The notes beneath the pieces were generated by a model that saw only the letters and a list, made by a program, of their open reading frames with translations, did no database searches and had not been told where the DNA came from. Of a stretch of DNA of 54,925 nucleotides, positions 19,301 through 27,294 are shown piece after piece. Positions within the stretch are counted from its first letter, which is position 1; each line of letters starts with the position of its first letter. Location of the stretch: NCBI GenBank assembly GCA_017886375.1, contig JAGGNB010000026.1, forward strand, positions 1 through 54,925, in the 5' to 3' direction. The translations under genes and the position numbers were made by a program. This DNA is from Octadecabacter sp. (GTDB lineage: Bacteria > Pseudomonadota > Alphaproteobacteria > Rhodobacterales > Rhodobacteraceae).

Positions 19301-19798
19301 ACGCATCGCACGACCGACCGCTTTGCGGATGATCGGTTCGCCAAGACGTTTCACCGCAGATCGCAAATGGCGGGTAATGCCTGGTGTTTCGTCGTCCAGA
19401 ACACGGCCCGTCAGCATCAACGCCCAGGTCGATGCGTTCACCAGCGATGACGCAGATTTACCCAAATGGGTGCCCCAATCGGACGGTGCGATCTTGTCCT
19501 CGATCAGCGCATCAATCGTGTCGGCGTCCGGCACGCGCAACAGCGCTTCTGCCAGACACATCAGCGCAATGCCTTCGTCGGTGGACAGCCCGTATTCCGC
19601 AAGAAAAACTTCCATCAAGCCCGGGTCAGACGCGGCGCGGATGCGACGCACAAGGTCTGCCCCCTGTTCGGCGATGGCAACGCGATCTTGTGGTGTCAAA
19701 TTGGCCTGCGTTACCAACCGTTCAAGCGCCACATGTTCGTCTACCAAGTAGGCTGCATCAATTGCGTTGCGGAGTTTGTTTGCTGCATTTTTAGGCAT
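16361..19798 (-). CDS. putA: Bifunctional proline dehydrogenase / glutamate-semialdehyde dehydrogenase
   Basis: 1145 aa. Oxidises proline to P5C with FAD and then to glutamate with NAD. The PRODH barrel spans about residues 150-450 (KGFTYSYDMLGEAART, RLVKGAYWDAEIKRAQ, FQRLHGMGETLH). The ALDH part covers about 530-980, with the catalytic cysteine near 800 in SAGQRCSA. A C-terminal extension of about 130 residues has the weak ALDH-like fold of longer PutA types. There is no ribbon-helix-helix domain at the N-terminus, so it should not repress itself; divergent putR takes that role. The ATG has AAGGAG upstream. Confidence 0.97.
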   Translation of the reverse strand: MPKNAANKLRNAIDAAYLVDEHVALERLVTQANLTPQDRVAIAEQGADLVRRIRAASDPGLMEVFLAEYGLSTDEGIALMCLAEALLRVPDADTIDALIEDKIAPSDWGTHLGKSASSLVNASTWALMLTGRVLDDETPGITRHLRSAVKRLGEPIIRKAVGRAMREMGRQFVLGEDITKAMKRAAGMEAKGFTYSYDMLGEAARTEKDAKQYHLSYSRAIASIADACTHDTVAENPGISVKLSALHPRYEEAQRDRVMAELVPRLRSLAMLAKSAGQGFNVDAEEADRLSLSLDVIEAVVSDPALAGWDGFGVVVQAFGQRAGYVIDWLGDLATRTDRKLMVRLVKGAYWDAEIKRAQVLGLEGFPVFTAKTHTDVSYIANARKLLGLTDRLYPQFATHNAHTVAAILHLADDMGVSAKSYEFQRLHGMGETLHKIVLKDNATNCRIYAPVGAHEDLLAYLVRRLLENGANSSFVNQIVDENVPPEVVAADPFDQIGVTPNLPKGPDLFAPHRANAKGWDITHRPTLVEIDKARDPFHAHVWDATPLSSAWSNAANTKARDVVNPAVPSDTVGNIVFATPDGAKRAIAAAVPWDVPAAERADVLRKIAAAYEDNAEELFALLHREAGKTMLDAIGEIREAVDFLYYYAAEAEQRNPTPRGIWTCISPWNFPLAIFTGQVSAALAAGNGVLAKPAEQTGLIAHRAVQLMIEAGVPKDVLHLLPGGGDIGAALTSDARINGVAFTGSTPTALKIRASMAENCDPGTPLIAETGGLNAMIVDSTALPEHAVRDILQSAFQSAGQRCSALRCLYVQEDVADKVIHMLKGAMNELRMGDPWHLTTDVGPVIDETARLGIQDHIDAARTDGRVIHALVAPDVGTFVAPTAIRVDGIADLTREIFGPVLHIATYKSGDLDKVIADINATGYGLTFGLHTRIDDRVQQVVENIHAGNIYVNRNQIGAVVGSQPFGGEGLSGTGPKAGGPLYMPRFAAMMEIQPIPAADPVDLPGPTGESNRLSVHPRGPIACLGPDARTQADAVSALGGIPIIPDLGSQADAATVLGGVPVVPEGDLPAEALLTLDCAAVVWDGDEETARAYERALARRTGAIVPLITGGLVAGHVLHERHICIDTTAAGGNAALLAEVGGN

Positions 19799-19841
19799 AT
19801 GATGTCTCCTTGGGGCTTGATTTTTGGCTGAGTCTTTGATC

Positions 19842-19902
19842 CGATATACATGTCAATTAAAGAAAGATATGCCCGTGTTTGCCAACATGGCGATGCATAT
19901 CG
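19842..19902. promoter_or_regulatory. Probable PutR binding region between putA and putR
   Basis: CGATATACAT (19842-19851) and its inverted partner ATGCATATCG (19893-19902) match at 9 of 10 positions. A related AGATATGC lies between them near 19865. The outer half-sites are 51 bp apart, about five helical turns, which suits an octameric Lrp-type protein wrapping DNA. The pattern was seen by eye only. Confidence 0.45.
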
Positions 19903-19922
19903 ACTGAATTAGGGGTTAAAAT

Positions 19923-20402
19923 ATGGTCGAAGTGACTTCTGACCTGGACGGGTTTGATCGAAAGATTTTGGATGTGATCGCCGTGGAAGGCAGAATCACC
20001 GTCACCGATTTGGCCAAACGTATCGGGCTGTCCAAATCGCCAACACAGGCGCGGCTGCGTCGCCTTGAAGAAACCGGCGTCGTGCGGGGCTACCGTGCGT
20101 TGTTTGACCCCATTCTTTTGGGTCGCGACCATGTTGCTTTCGTTGAAGTGAAACTCAGCGATACGCGCGAATCCGCGCTGGCGGCGTTCAATACCGCCGT
20201 GACGCGCATACCCGAGATTGAACAATGCCACCTGATTGCGGGGGCGTTCGACTACCTGCTCAAGGTGCGCACCAGCAGCATGAGCAGCTACCGCCTTGTT
20301 TTGGCTGACCGTTTGTCGACCTTGCCGCATGTGGCCAGCACGTCGACCTACGTGGCGATGCAGGCGGTGAAAGAAGAAGCAATCACGCCAAAGGCGGGGT
20401 GA
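19923..20402 (+). CDS. putR: Lrp/AsnC-type regulator of putA
   Basis: 159 aa. N-terminal helix-turn-helix (VTDLAKRIGLSKSPTQARLRRLEETGVV, residues about 27-54) is followed by the RAM/AsnC effector domain, with HLIAGAFDYLLKVR as the typical strand-helix core. Divergent position from putA is the classic arrangement for PutR, the proline-responsive activator known in Rhodobacter and Agrobacterium. AGGGG lies upstream of the ATG. It probably binds the dyads in the 124-bp intergenic region and also limits its own synthesis. Confidence 0.93.
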   Translation: MVEVTSDLDGFDRKILDVIAVEGRITVTDLAKRIGLSKSPTQARLRRLEETGVVRGYRALFDPILLGRDHVAFVEVKLSDTRESALAAFNTAVTRIPEIEQCHLIAGAFDYLLKVRTSSMSSYRLVLADRLSTLPHVASTSTYVAMQAVKEEAITPKAG

Positions 20403-20438
20403 GTTGACGATTGCGCAAACTGCGCCATCATATAGATC

Positions 20439-20975
20439 ATGAAATATGCATTTATATTGAGTTTGCTTGCCGCCCCCGTTTTTGCTGACTGTTCGGACGG
20501 CACGGATTATTCTGATGAGATCGCACAGATCGTCGCGGACATGCAGGCCGCCCCCGACCCGGGCACCGCGCAGGTGTTGTCGGGGCAGATGTGGGAAATA
20601 TGGCTCGATGCGCCGGACGAGATGGCGCAGGCGATGCTGGATGATGGATTGGCGCTGTTGCGGGTGGGTGATTATGCCAGCAGTTACACAGCTCTCAGCG
20701 GGTTGATAGAATACTGCCCCGACTATCCCGAAGGGTATAACCAGCGGGCGTTCGGCGCGTTTTTGTCCGGCAGTTACGATGCAGCCCTTGTCGATCTGGA
20801 GGCCGCGATTGCGTTGCAGCCGGTGCATCTGGGCGCGTTGACCGGAAAGGCGCTGACCCTGATCGCGATGGATCGGCGCGACGAAGCACAAGACGTTTTG
20901 CGCGCGGCCTTGGCGATCAATCCGTGGCTGTCGGAACGCGCACTGCTCGATGAACCAGATGGCACCGATATCTGA
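20439..20975 (+). CDS. Exported TPR-repeat protein
   Basis: 178 aa. Signal peptide [16 protein letters not shown], with cleavage likely before Asp17. Two to three tetratricopeptide units occupy residues 65-165, with alternating Ala/Leu/Gly patterns such as [19 protein letters not shown] and [11 protein letters not shown]-like helices. It is expected to be periplasmic and to mediate protein contacts. It follows putR by 36 bases on the same strand, without a strong ribosome site. The codon pattern resembles its neighbours. No partner is evident. Confidence 0.82.
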   Translation: MKYAFILSLLAAPVFADCSDGTDYSDEIAQIVADMQAAPDPGTAQVLSGQMWEIWLDAPDEMAQAMLDDGLALLRVGDYASSYTALSGLIEYCPDYPEGYNQRAFGAFLSGSYDAALVDLEAAIALQPVHLGALTGKALTLIAMDRRDEAQDVLRAALAINPWLSERALLDEPDGTDI

Positions 20976-21026
20976 CCAGAAATGCACTGGACGCGCGGTT
21001 CGATTTGCCTATGTTCGCACAAGCTG

Positions 21027-21112
21027 GCCCGCGTGGTGGAATGGTAGACACTGGAGACTTAAAATCTCTTGGCCGTATGGCCGTGCCGGTTCGAGTCCGG
21101 CCGTGGGTACCA
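21027..21112 (+). tRNA. tRNA-Leu (anticodon UAA)
   Basis: 86 nt with encoded CCA. The acceptor pairs GCCCGCG with CGTGGGT (two G-T pairs). The anticodon loop CTTAAAA gives TAA at 21060-21062. A long variable arm (TGGCCGTATGGCC) marks a class II tRNA, and the T-loop is GGTTCGAGTCC. It reads UUA, a rare codon in this GC-rich genome. Confidence 0.97.
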
Positions 21113-21157
21113 GCTTTTTGGGGCACATTTTCCTTTAGAGAATGTGCCCCAAAAAGC
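21113..21157. repeat. Perfect 17-bp palindrome directly after tRNA-Leu
   Basis: GCTTTTTGGGGCACATT is followed after 11 nt by its exact reverse complement. It starts at the base after the tRNA CCA. The T-run is in the 5' arm and the A-run in the 3' arm on both strands, which is the reverse of an intrinsic terminator, so no U-tail follows the stem. It may serve in 3'-end processing or be an inserted palindromic element. Confidence 0.7.
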
Positions 21158-21291
21158 ATTGGTGAGCACCACCGCATGTGGCCGTCTTTTTGCAAAAACG
21201 ATGAGAACATGCAGAGCCAGGCAAAACTCCATAAACAAAATCCGCCCCCATCGTTAAGCAAGGGCCAAAACTCTAGTTCGTCTGCCGCAGG

Positions 21292-22095
21292 TTATTGTAG
21301 GCGCGCCGCGGATAGCGCGATGGCCTGTTGGTAGACTGTTGCGGCATTCCAGTCGTTCAGCACGCGAAAGTTGGCGCTGCCTTCTTGAAAGCTTTGACCG
21401 GGCTGCCAGCCTTTTTGGCGCAAGAAATTGGCCGTAGACGCAAGGCTATCCGTGATCGAATATAAATCCACACGCCCGTTGCCGTCCGCGTCCACACCGT
21501 AGCGCAGCGCATTGCCGGGCAGAAACTGCGTGTGGCCCATTTCGCCGTGCGCGGCACCCTGTTGGGTCGGGTCAAGTCCGCCCTGATCTACCAGCATCAG
21601 CGCAGCAATGGCGTGGGGCGTAAAGAACGCAGAGCGGCGGCAGTCGTAGGCAACGGTCGTGATACTATCGACCACGGGTGTGCTGCCCATCGTGCGGCCA
21701 AAACCGGTTTCCATGCCGTGGATCGCCAGCAAGATACCCGCAGGGACACCGTAAGCCTGTTCTAGGGAGGCGTAGAAAGTCGGGTTCTTATTCTGCTCGC
21801 GCCGCATCTGGCTGGCAAAACTGTCGAGGGAGCCAAGGCGGATGCGGATAAATTCGTTTAATTCATACCGCACGCCCGTCTGGTTGCGATCCGCGCGGAT
21901 GGTGGAGTTGGAATACTGCGCGTTGGCTAAGGCTGACAGGCCCGATTGCCCAACGCCAGCCGCTGCTGCTTCTTGCGCAAATGCCTGTTTCCAAGCGGAA
22001 AATCCGGACGCGTCATTGCCACACGGAGCGGCGTGGGCAGGGGCGGCCGCGAGCGCAACTGCAGCAGTGAAAGCGGCGGAAAGTAAGGTACGCAT
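21292..22095 (-). CDS. Lytic murein transglycosylase (MltB family)
   Basis: 267 aa periplasmic enzyme cleaving the glycan strand with 1,6-anhydro product. Signal peptide is residues 1-22 (ending AHA). The catalytic glutamate is Glu129 in AIHGMETGFG. GEMGHTQFLPGN and the YGVDADGNGRVDLYSITDSLASTANFL core are the SLT_2/MltB signatures. CGGAG lies seven bases before the ATG. No lipobox is seen, so unlike MltB itself it is probably soluble. It is shorter than many family members and lacks a C-terminal peptidoglycan-binding domain. Confidence 0.92.
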   Translation of the reverse strand: MRTLLSAAFTAAVALAAAPAHAAPCGNDASGFSAWKQAFAQEAAAAGVGQSGLSALANAQYSNSTIRADRNQTGVRYELNEFIRIRLGSLDSFASQMRREQNKNPTFYASLEQAYGVPAGILLAIHGMETGFGRTMGSTPVVDSITTVAYDCRRSAFFTPHAIAALMLVDQGGLDPTQQGAAHGEMGHTQFLPGNALRYGVDADGNGRVDLYSITDSLASTANFLRQKGWQPGQSFQEGSANFRVLNDWNAATVYQQAIALSAARLQ

Positions 22096-22190
22096 ATTGA
22101 AACTCCGTTCAAAAAACTAATCTTTCAAAGACTAGCAGGTTTTAGGGGGCTGTTAAGTCAGGATTTCGGCACCTCGGGGGCTGTAGATGA

Positions 22191-22364
22191 TTGGGCCGCA
22201 TCGAAATCACCACCGCGATTATCTTTGCAGCCTTGATGGCCGTTCTGTGGGCAGTTGGTGACGATTTGACCAAACAGAATGCGCAAGATGGTGGGCAAGC
22301 CGTGACGGACACAGACGTCATGCAAGATGTGATCGGTGAAGGCGCTGTCGCGACAGACACCTAA
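22191..22364 (+). CDS. Possible small membrane protein with TTG start
   Basis: 57 codons after a TTG that sits directly behind an in-frame TGA. A run of G lies ten bases upstream. One hydrophobic helix (IIFAALMAVLWAVG) is followed by an acidic, soluble tail ending in ATDT. Codon choice looks genuine (GC-rich third positions). It ends 30 bases before the metG stop, convergent with metG and divergent from the transglycosylase. No family is recognised. Confidence 0.4.
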   Translation: MGRIEITTAIIFAALMAVLWAVGDDLTKQNAQDGGQAVTDTDVMQDVIGEGAVATDT

Positions 22365-22393
22365 ATCTGTATCGCAATCGACTTTGGTTCGGT

Positions 22394-24106
22394 CTAGTCC
22401 CGTGATCCGGCAAATTTTTCGACCCATTCTTCGCGCTGTTCATCGGAAATTTTGGCAAACAGATTTTCGGGCACCGTAAACGGGTGTCCGGCGGGCAACG
22501 CACGCGCGGCGGCGTCCATGTCGTCGGGCCAATCCATGTCCATCGTATTCATCGCTGACAGCAATGTGGCAGAGGCCGTCGGAATGAACGGCGCTGAAAG
22601 AACTGCGTAGATGCGGATCAGGTTGAGCGCGAGCCGGATTTGCGCTGCCGCTTGATCGGGGTCGACCTTGAACACGGACCACGGTGCAGCGGCTTGCAAA
22701 TATTCGTTGCCAGCGGCCCACATTGCACGCAATTCGGCGGCGGCTTTGCGCACTTCGATCGCGTCCATCGCGGCCTGATATGCCGTCAAACGGATTTGCA
22801 AATCTGCAATAAGCTTGTTTTCAGCGTCGCCGTATTCGCCCCCTGCGGGCACTTCCTCGGAGAATTTAGAGCGGCAGAATTTTGTGACACGGCTGACAAA
22901 GTTGCCCAAAACATCGGCGAGGTCTTTGTTGGTGTCTGTCTGGAACGCATCCCAAGTGAATTCGGAATCCGAGGTTTCGGGCGCGTGGGACAAAAGCCAC
23001 CAGCGCCAATAGTCCGCAGGCAGGATTTCAAGCGCTTGATCCATGAACACACCGCGCCCGCGTGACGTGGAAAATTGCCCGCCATCGTAGTTCAAAAAGT
23101 TGAACGATTTCAGGTAGTCGACCCGCTTCCAAGGCTCACCCGATCCAATGATTGTGGCCGGAAAGCTGAGCGTGTGGAACGGCACATTATCCTTGCCCAT
23201 GAACTGCGTATAGCGCACGTCGTCCGCGCCTTTGTCCGTGCGCCACCAACGTGCCCAGTCCTGACCACCTGTCGCATCCGCCCATTCCTGCGCGCAGGCG
23301 ATATATTCGATCGGCGCGTCAAACCAGACGTAGAAAACCTTGTCTTCCATGCCGGGCCATGGCGCGTCGCCGCGCATCACCGGCACGCCCCAATCGAGGT
23401 CGCGGGTGATGCCACGGTCCTGCAATCCGTCACCGTCGTGCAGCCATTTCTTGGCAATCGACGTCGTTAGCACGGGCCAGCCAGTCTGGCTGTCAATCCA
23501 GTCTTCGATGTCGTTTTTCAGCTTGGATTGCAGCAGATACAAATGCTTTGTGTCGCGCATTTCCAGATCGGTTGAACCGGAAATTGTCGAATACGGATTG
23601 ATCAGATCAACCGGATCAAGCTGCTTGGTGCAATTGTCACACTGATCGCCGCGTGCTGATTCAAAGCCGCAGTTGGGGCAGGTGCCCTCAATATAGCGAT
23701 CCGGCAAATATCGCCCGTCTTCATGGGAATACATCTGCGTTTCCATGCGTTCTTCGATCAGGCCTTTGTCGGCCAACACGCCTGCAAAGTGTTGCGTCAG
23801 CGCGCGGTTTTGCGGTGAACTTGACCGCCCGTAGTGATCAAACGACAACCCGAACCGCGCCGCCAAATCGGACTGGACTGTCCACATCTCGGCGCAATAC
23901 TCTGCAACCGGTTTACCGGCCTTGGCCGCGGCCAGTTCTGCTGGCGTGCCGTGTTCGTCTGTCGCGCAGAGAAACAAAACCTCGTGCCCGCGCCCGCGCA
24001 GATAGCGGGCGTACAGATCAGCCGGAAGCTGACTGCCGATCAGATTGCCGAGGTGCTTGATCCCGTTGATATACGGAATTGCGGATGTGATGAGGTGACG
24101 TGCCAT
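22394..24106 (-). CDS. metG: Methionyl-tRNA synthetase
   Basis: 570 aa class Ia synthetase. The HIGH-type motif is [10 protein letters not shown], and a zinc knuckle CPNC...CDNC lies near residues 145-160. The WFDAPIEY stretch lines the methionine pocket. In the second catalytic motif the usual K-F/M-S-x-S appears as [10 protein letters not shown], with Gln in place of the first lysine. There is no C-terminal dimerisation or tRNA-binding domain. The ATG at 24106 with AGGA upstream is chosen over a longer frame. It converges on a putative small ORF. Confidence 0.96.
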   Translation of the reverse strand: MARHLITSAIPYINGIKHLGNLIGSQLPADLYARYLRGRGHEVLFLCATDEHGTPAELAAAKAGKPVAEYCAEMWTVQSDLAARFGLSFDHYGRSSSPQNRALTQHFAGVLADKGLIEERMETQMYSHEDGRYLPDRYIEGTCPNCGFESARGDQCDNCTKQLDPVDLINPYSTISGSTDLEMRDTKHLYLLQSKLKNDIEDWIDSQTGWPVLTTSIAKKWLHDGDGLQDRGITRDLDWGVPVMRGDAPWPGMEDKVFYVWFDAPIEYIACAQEWADATGGQDWARWWRTDKGADDVRYTQFMGKDNVPFHTLSFPATIIGSGEPWKRVDYLKSFNFLNYDGGQFSTSRGRGVFMDQALEILPADYWRWWLLSHAPETSDSEFTWDAFQTDTNKDLADVLGNFVSRVTKFCRSKFSEEVPAGGEYGDAENKLIADLQIRLTAYQAAMDAIEVRKAAAELRAMWAAGNEYLQAAAPWSVFKVDPDQAAAQIRLALNLIRIYAVLSAPFIPTASATLLSAMNTMDMDWPDDMDAAARALPAGHPFTVPENLFAKISDEQREEWVEKFAGSRD

Positions 24107-24189
24107 GTTTTCCTGCCAATGCGCTGTTGTCACGGTCTAGCGCGAAGCGCCCTTGGATGCCAGCATACGAAACGACATTTGCGCTGTTG

Positions 24190-25413
24190 CTAGCGGTCGC
24201 GCGCGCGCCGCAACAATCGCCCGATCGTAAACGACGTGCGCGGCGCGTAAACATAGGGTGTGCGGTCTTCGCGGGTGTCGCGCACGCGCATCCGGCTAAG
24301 GCCAAACACGATCAACGCCACATGACCGATCGAGATGAACACGAACAGTGCGGATGGTCCGAACGTGTCGATCAGCAGTGACGTCAGCCAAGGTGCGGCG
24401 ATGGCGCCGACGGCGTAGAAAAACATCAGGGCGGCGGACAGTTCGATGCGTTCCTCGGAGGTGGCGAAATCATGGGCATGGGCGGCGGCGACGGAATAGA
24501 CGGGAAACGTCGTCAGCCCGAAAAGTGCGGCACTGATCATCACGCCCGTTGTGCCGAGTCCGGACATTGCGACCGTGATGGCGCAGGAAAACACCGATGC
24601 CACTGACAGCCAAACCAAAACCCAACGGCGGTCATACTTGTCCGCCAGCCAACCGGCTGGAAATTGTGCCGCAGCACCCCCCGCAACAAACGCCGCGAGG
24701 AACAGGCCGATCTGGCTGGCCTCAAGCCCGACTTCTTGGCCATAAATCGGGCCGACCATCCGGAACGACGCACCCGATAGCGCGGCCACGAGTACACCTG
24801 CAACGGCCAGCGGCGACATGCGCCACGCCAGGCCGGGTCGCAGGCGCGGAGCATCGGGAATCTCGGGCTGCGGCATGCGGGTCAAGGCCAGCGGCAACAT
24901 CGCCGCGCAACACAGGATCGTCAGAAGATTGTAGGCGATATAGGTTTCCATGTTCGCCAAGGTGCCGATCAACAATTGTGCGATGAGGCTGCCGCCCATA
25001 TCGACAACGCGGTACAGCCCCATTGCGCGGCCCCGCGACGCATTGGTGACTTTCGCCTGCAGCCAGCTTTCGACGATTGTGTAACAGCCTGCGATGCAAA
25101 CACCTGACATGACACGCAAAAATGCCCATGCAGTTGGATCGATAATCAGAATATGGCCCGCCATGCCAATGGCACCCATGGCCGTGAAAACGGCGAAAGC
25201 ACGGCTGTGGCCGACGTTGCCCATCAGGCGCGGTGCCCACCAGCACCCAATAAAAAAGCCCAAGAAATGCATGGAGCCGAGAAAGCCAACCTCGCCTCGG
25301 CTGAAGCCGTTTTGCAATCCTGTCAGCGCGTCCAGCGGCCCAACGCCGCCCGATGAAAGCTGCAACAACAAGACCGACAACAAGAGGGCCGCAAAGGAGA
25401 TTAACATCCGCAT
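24190..25413 (-). CDS. MFS transporter
   Basis: 407 aa, 12 predicted membrane helices in two halves. The loop between helices 2 and 3 carries APRLMGNVGHSRAF, the loop between 8 and 9 carries ADKYDRRWVLV (MFS motif A), and helix 4 has RVMSGVCIAGCYTIVESWLQA. This pattern fits the YcaD/UMF-1-like subgroup. The tail is Arg-rich and cytoplasmic. MRMLISFAALLL is taken as the start; a TTG 18 bases upstream is possible. Substrate unknown. Divergent from the aldo/keto reductase. Confidence 0.88.
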   Translation of the reverse strand: MRMLISFAALLLSVLLLQLSSGGVGPLDALTGLQNGFSRGEVGFLGSMHFLGFFIGCWWAPRLMGNVGHSRAFAVFTAMGAIGMAGHILIIDPTAWAFLRVMSGVCIAGCYTIVESWLQAKVTNASRGRAMGLYRVVDMGGSLIAQLLIGTLANMETYIAYNLLTILCCAAMLPLALTRMPQPEIPDAPRLRPGLAWRMSPLAVAGVLVAALSGASFRMVGPIYGQEVGLEASQIGLFLAAFVAGGAAAQFPAGWLADKYDRRWVLVWLSVASVFSCAITVAMSGLGTTGVMISAALFGLTTFPVYSVAAAHAHDFATSEERIELSAALMFFYAVGAIAAPWLTSLLIDTFGPSALFVFISIGHVALIVFGLSRMRVRDTREDRTPYVYAPRTSFTIGRLLRRARDR

Positions 25414-25560
25414 GCGCCCATAAGCTCCCAAGTCGCGCCCGACTTCTAGGGCGTAATCGACGCGCTATGTCATTCACGTGTCGCGGACGGGCCACGTGTG
25501 AGGGTTGCGGTGGTCTGCAAGCGGGCTATGTTTCGTCAAAATCGAAACAGGGGACATGAT

Positions 25561-26601
25561 ATGAAACAGATCGAACTTGGGCGCACGGGCATTATGGTCA
25601 GCGATTGGTGCCTCGGCACGATGACGTTTTCGACGCAGACCCCACAGGACGATGCGCACCGCCAAATTGATATGGCTTTGGACGCAGGGCTGAACTTCCT
25701 CGACACGGCGGAAATGTATCCGGTCAATCCGATGCGCAAAGAAACCGTCGGCAATTCCGAAAAGTGCATTGCCGATTGGATCAGCAAGTCTGGACGCCGC
25801 AAGGATGTGGTAATTGCGACAAAAGCTGGCGGTGACAGCCCGCTGATCCGTGGTGGTGCGGGTTTTACACCTGAGAATATACTTGATGTTCTGGACGGCA
25901 ACCTGGCGCGGCTTGGAACGGATTACATCGATCTGTATCAACTGCATTGGCCTGCGCGCGGATCGTATATGTTCCGCCAGAACTGGACGTTTGATCCAAG
26001 CGGGCAGGACCGTGCGCAGACGATGGACCATATCGGCGGCGTGCTGGAAAAGCTGAAACAGGCGCAGGCAGAAGGCAAAATCCGCGCCTTCGGTCTGTCC
26101 AATGAAAGCGCGTGGGGAACCACGAAATGGATCGATGTTGCGCAAGAGTTGGGCGCGCCGCGGGTGGCGTCTGTGCAAAACGAATACTCGTTGTTGTGCC
26201 GCCTTTATGACACCGACATGGCGGAAATGTCGGTCAACGAAGACGTGGTGTGTTTTTCATTTTCACCCCTAGCAGCAGGTCTTTTGACCGGCAAATACCA
26301 GAATGGCGCGGTGCCGGACGGATCGCGCATGACCTTTGGGCCGCAGTTGGGCGGGCGGGTTCAGCCGCGTGTGTTTGACGCGGTAGACGCCTACTTAAAG
26401 GTGGCCGAAAAGCACGACATGTCACTGGCGCATATGGCGATGGCGTTCCAGCGGTCCCGCCCGTTTAAGGTCAGCGCTATTTTCGGCGCATCTACGTCCA
26501 CGCAGCTGGCAGAACTGCTGGAAGGCAAGGATCTGGAACTGTCGGATGACGTCTTGGCAGATATCGACGCCGCCCACCGCGCGCATCCGATGCCTTTCTA
26601 G
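25561..26601 (+). CDS. Aldo/keto reductase (Tas-like)
   Basis: 346 aa NADPH-dependent barrel oxidoreductase. Tetrad residues are visible: Asp in NFLDTAEMY, the Tyr of that motif, Lys in VIATKAGG and His in YQLHWP. A long insertion after the His (WPARGSYMFRQNWTFDP) is typical of the Tas/YghZ branch. The NADP-binding end reads SAIFGASTSTQLAE. The start at 25561 has AGGGG seven bases upstream. It stands alone, divergent from the MFS gene, and ends just before a dispersed repeat. Substrate unknown. Confidence 0.92.
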   Translation: MKQIELGRTGIMVSDWCLGTMTFSTQTPQDDAHRQIDMALDAGLNFLDTAEMYPVNPMRKETVGNSEKCIADWISKSGRRKDVVIATKAGGDSPLIRGGAGFTPENILDVLDGNLARLGTDYIDLYQLHWPARGSYMFRQNWTFDPSGQDRAQTMDHIGGVLEKLKQAQAEGKIRAFGLSNESAWGTTKWIDVAQELGAPRVASVQNEYSLLCRLYDTDMAEMSVNEDVVCFSFSPLAAGLLTGKYQNGAVPDGSRMTFGPQLGGRVQPRVFDAVDAYLKVAEKHDMSLAHMAMAFQRSRPFKVSAIFGASTSTQLAELLEGKDLELSDDVLADIDAAHRAHPMPF

Positions 26602-26715
26602 GTCCAGCATTAATGATCCCAATCAAGCGGTGCGGCTGCGCCGCGCGTGATGGTTTATTTGCGGGCTGTGGTTGGCGGATCGCAGACCATTCCGCGCGGC
26701 GCGCGATGACTGGTT

Positions 26716-26753
26716 GGTGCCTCCGGCGGGGATATTTCAGAAGCAAAGATGGG
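26716..26753 (+). repeat. Dispersed intergenic repeat, copy a
   Basis: CCTCCGGCGGGGATATTT followed by AGAAGCAAAG. It lies between the convergent aldo/keto reductase and GNAT genes, one base from the GNAT stop. It is related to copies at 31529-31580, 42086-42124 and 52196-52230. Confidence 0.6.
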
Positions 26754-26754
26754 T

Positions 26755-27222
26755 TTAAGGGTCTGATTTGACCCAAAACCGTGGTCCAAAGCCGGTGATT
26801 TCTTCCAAATCTGGCATCGCGCGGTAAGCTGCAATCGCGGTCGCGTTGTCAGGATCGGTGCCAATTGTCAGGCGGGACACGCCAAGCGTGTTGGCGTGAT
26901 GTTTGACGGCCGAAATCAGCGCTGTACCCACACCGCGACTGCGATGATCTTGCGCAACAAACAGATGGTGGATGTCCAGACGGGTTTCACCGCTATGTAA
27001 AACAAGGGTCGGGATTAAGCCCGCATAGCCGATGGCGGTGCCATTTAATTTTGCAATAAACGCAGTCGCCACGGGCGCGGGGCCAAAGAACGCATGGTGC
27101 AATTGCGTCTGGGTGACCTGCGCGCTGTCGCCATGAAACGCCGAGAGTGCGCGGATCATCGCCAAAATATCTGGCAGGTCAGGGGTGGTCGCCAAAGTGA
27201 TTGAGGGGCTGGTATCAGTCAT
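26755..27222 (-). CDS. GNAT-family N-acetyltransferase
   Basis: 155 aa. The acetyl-CoA loop is HRSRGVGTALI near residue 93, preceded by LDIHHLFVAQD, and the C-terminal part has GTDPDNATAIAAYRAM. Such single-domain enzymes acetylate amines, peptides or antibiotics, and the target cannot be predicted. It converges on the aldo/keto reductase with a dispersed repeat between, and diverges from BKACE with a 72-bp promoter region. Length is typical. Confidence 0.87.
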   Translation of the reverse strand: MTDTSPSITLATTPDLPDILAMIRALSAFHGDSAQVTQTQLHHAFFGPAPVATAFIAKLNGTAIGYAGLIPTLVLHSGETRLDIHHLFVAQDHRSRGVGTALISAVKHHANTLGVSRLTIGTDPDNATAIAAYRAMPDLEEITGFGPRFWVKSDP

Positions 27223-27294
27223 CCGCCCAGTTCGTCTAATCCGTGCTTGTGTGTCAAGGCGGTCCAGCTAAGGTCGCGTAAAAGGGAGAATTCA

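Noticed and set aside
19857-20987. Minus-strand open frame of 376 codons over putR and the TPR gene
   Set aside because: It lies antisense to two recognised genes, has a His/Arg/Gln-rich composition typical of antisense frames and no known family.
22142-22427. Minus-strand frames between metG and the transglycosylase
   Set aside because: Composition is unlike neighbours; the plus-strand TTG frame is more gene-like.
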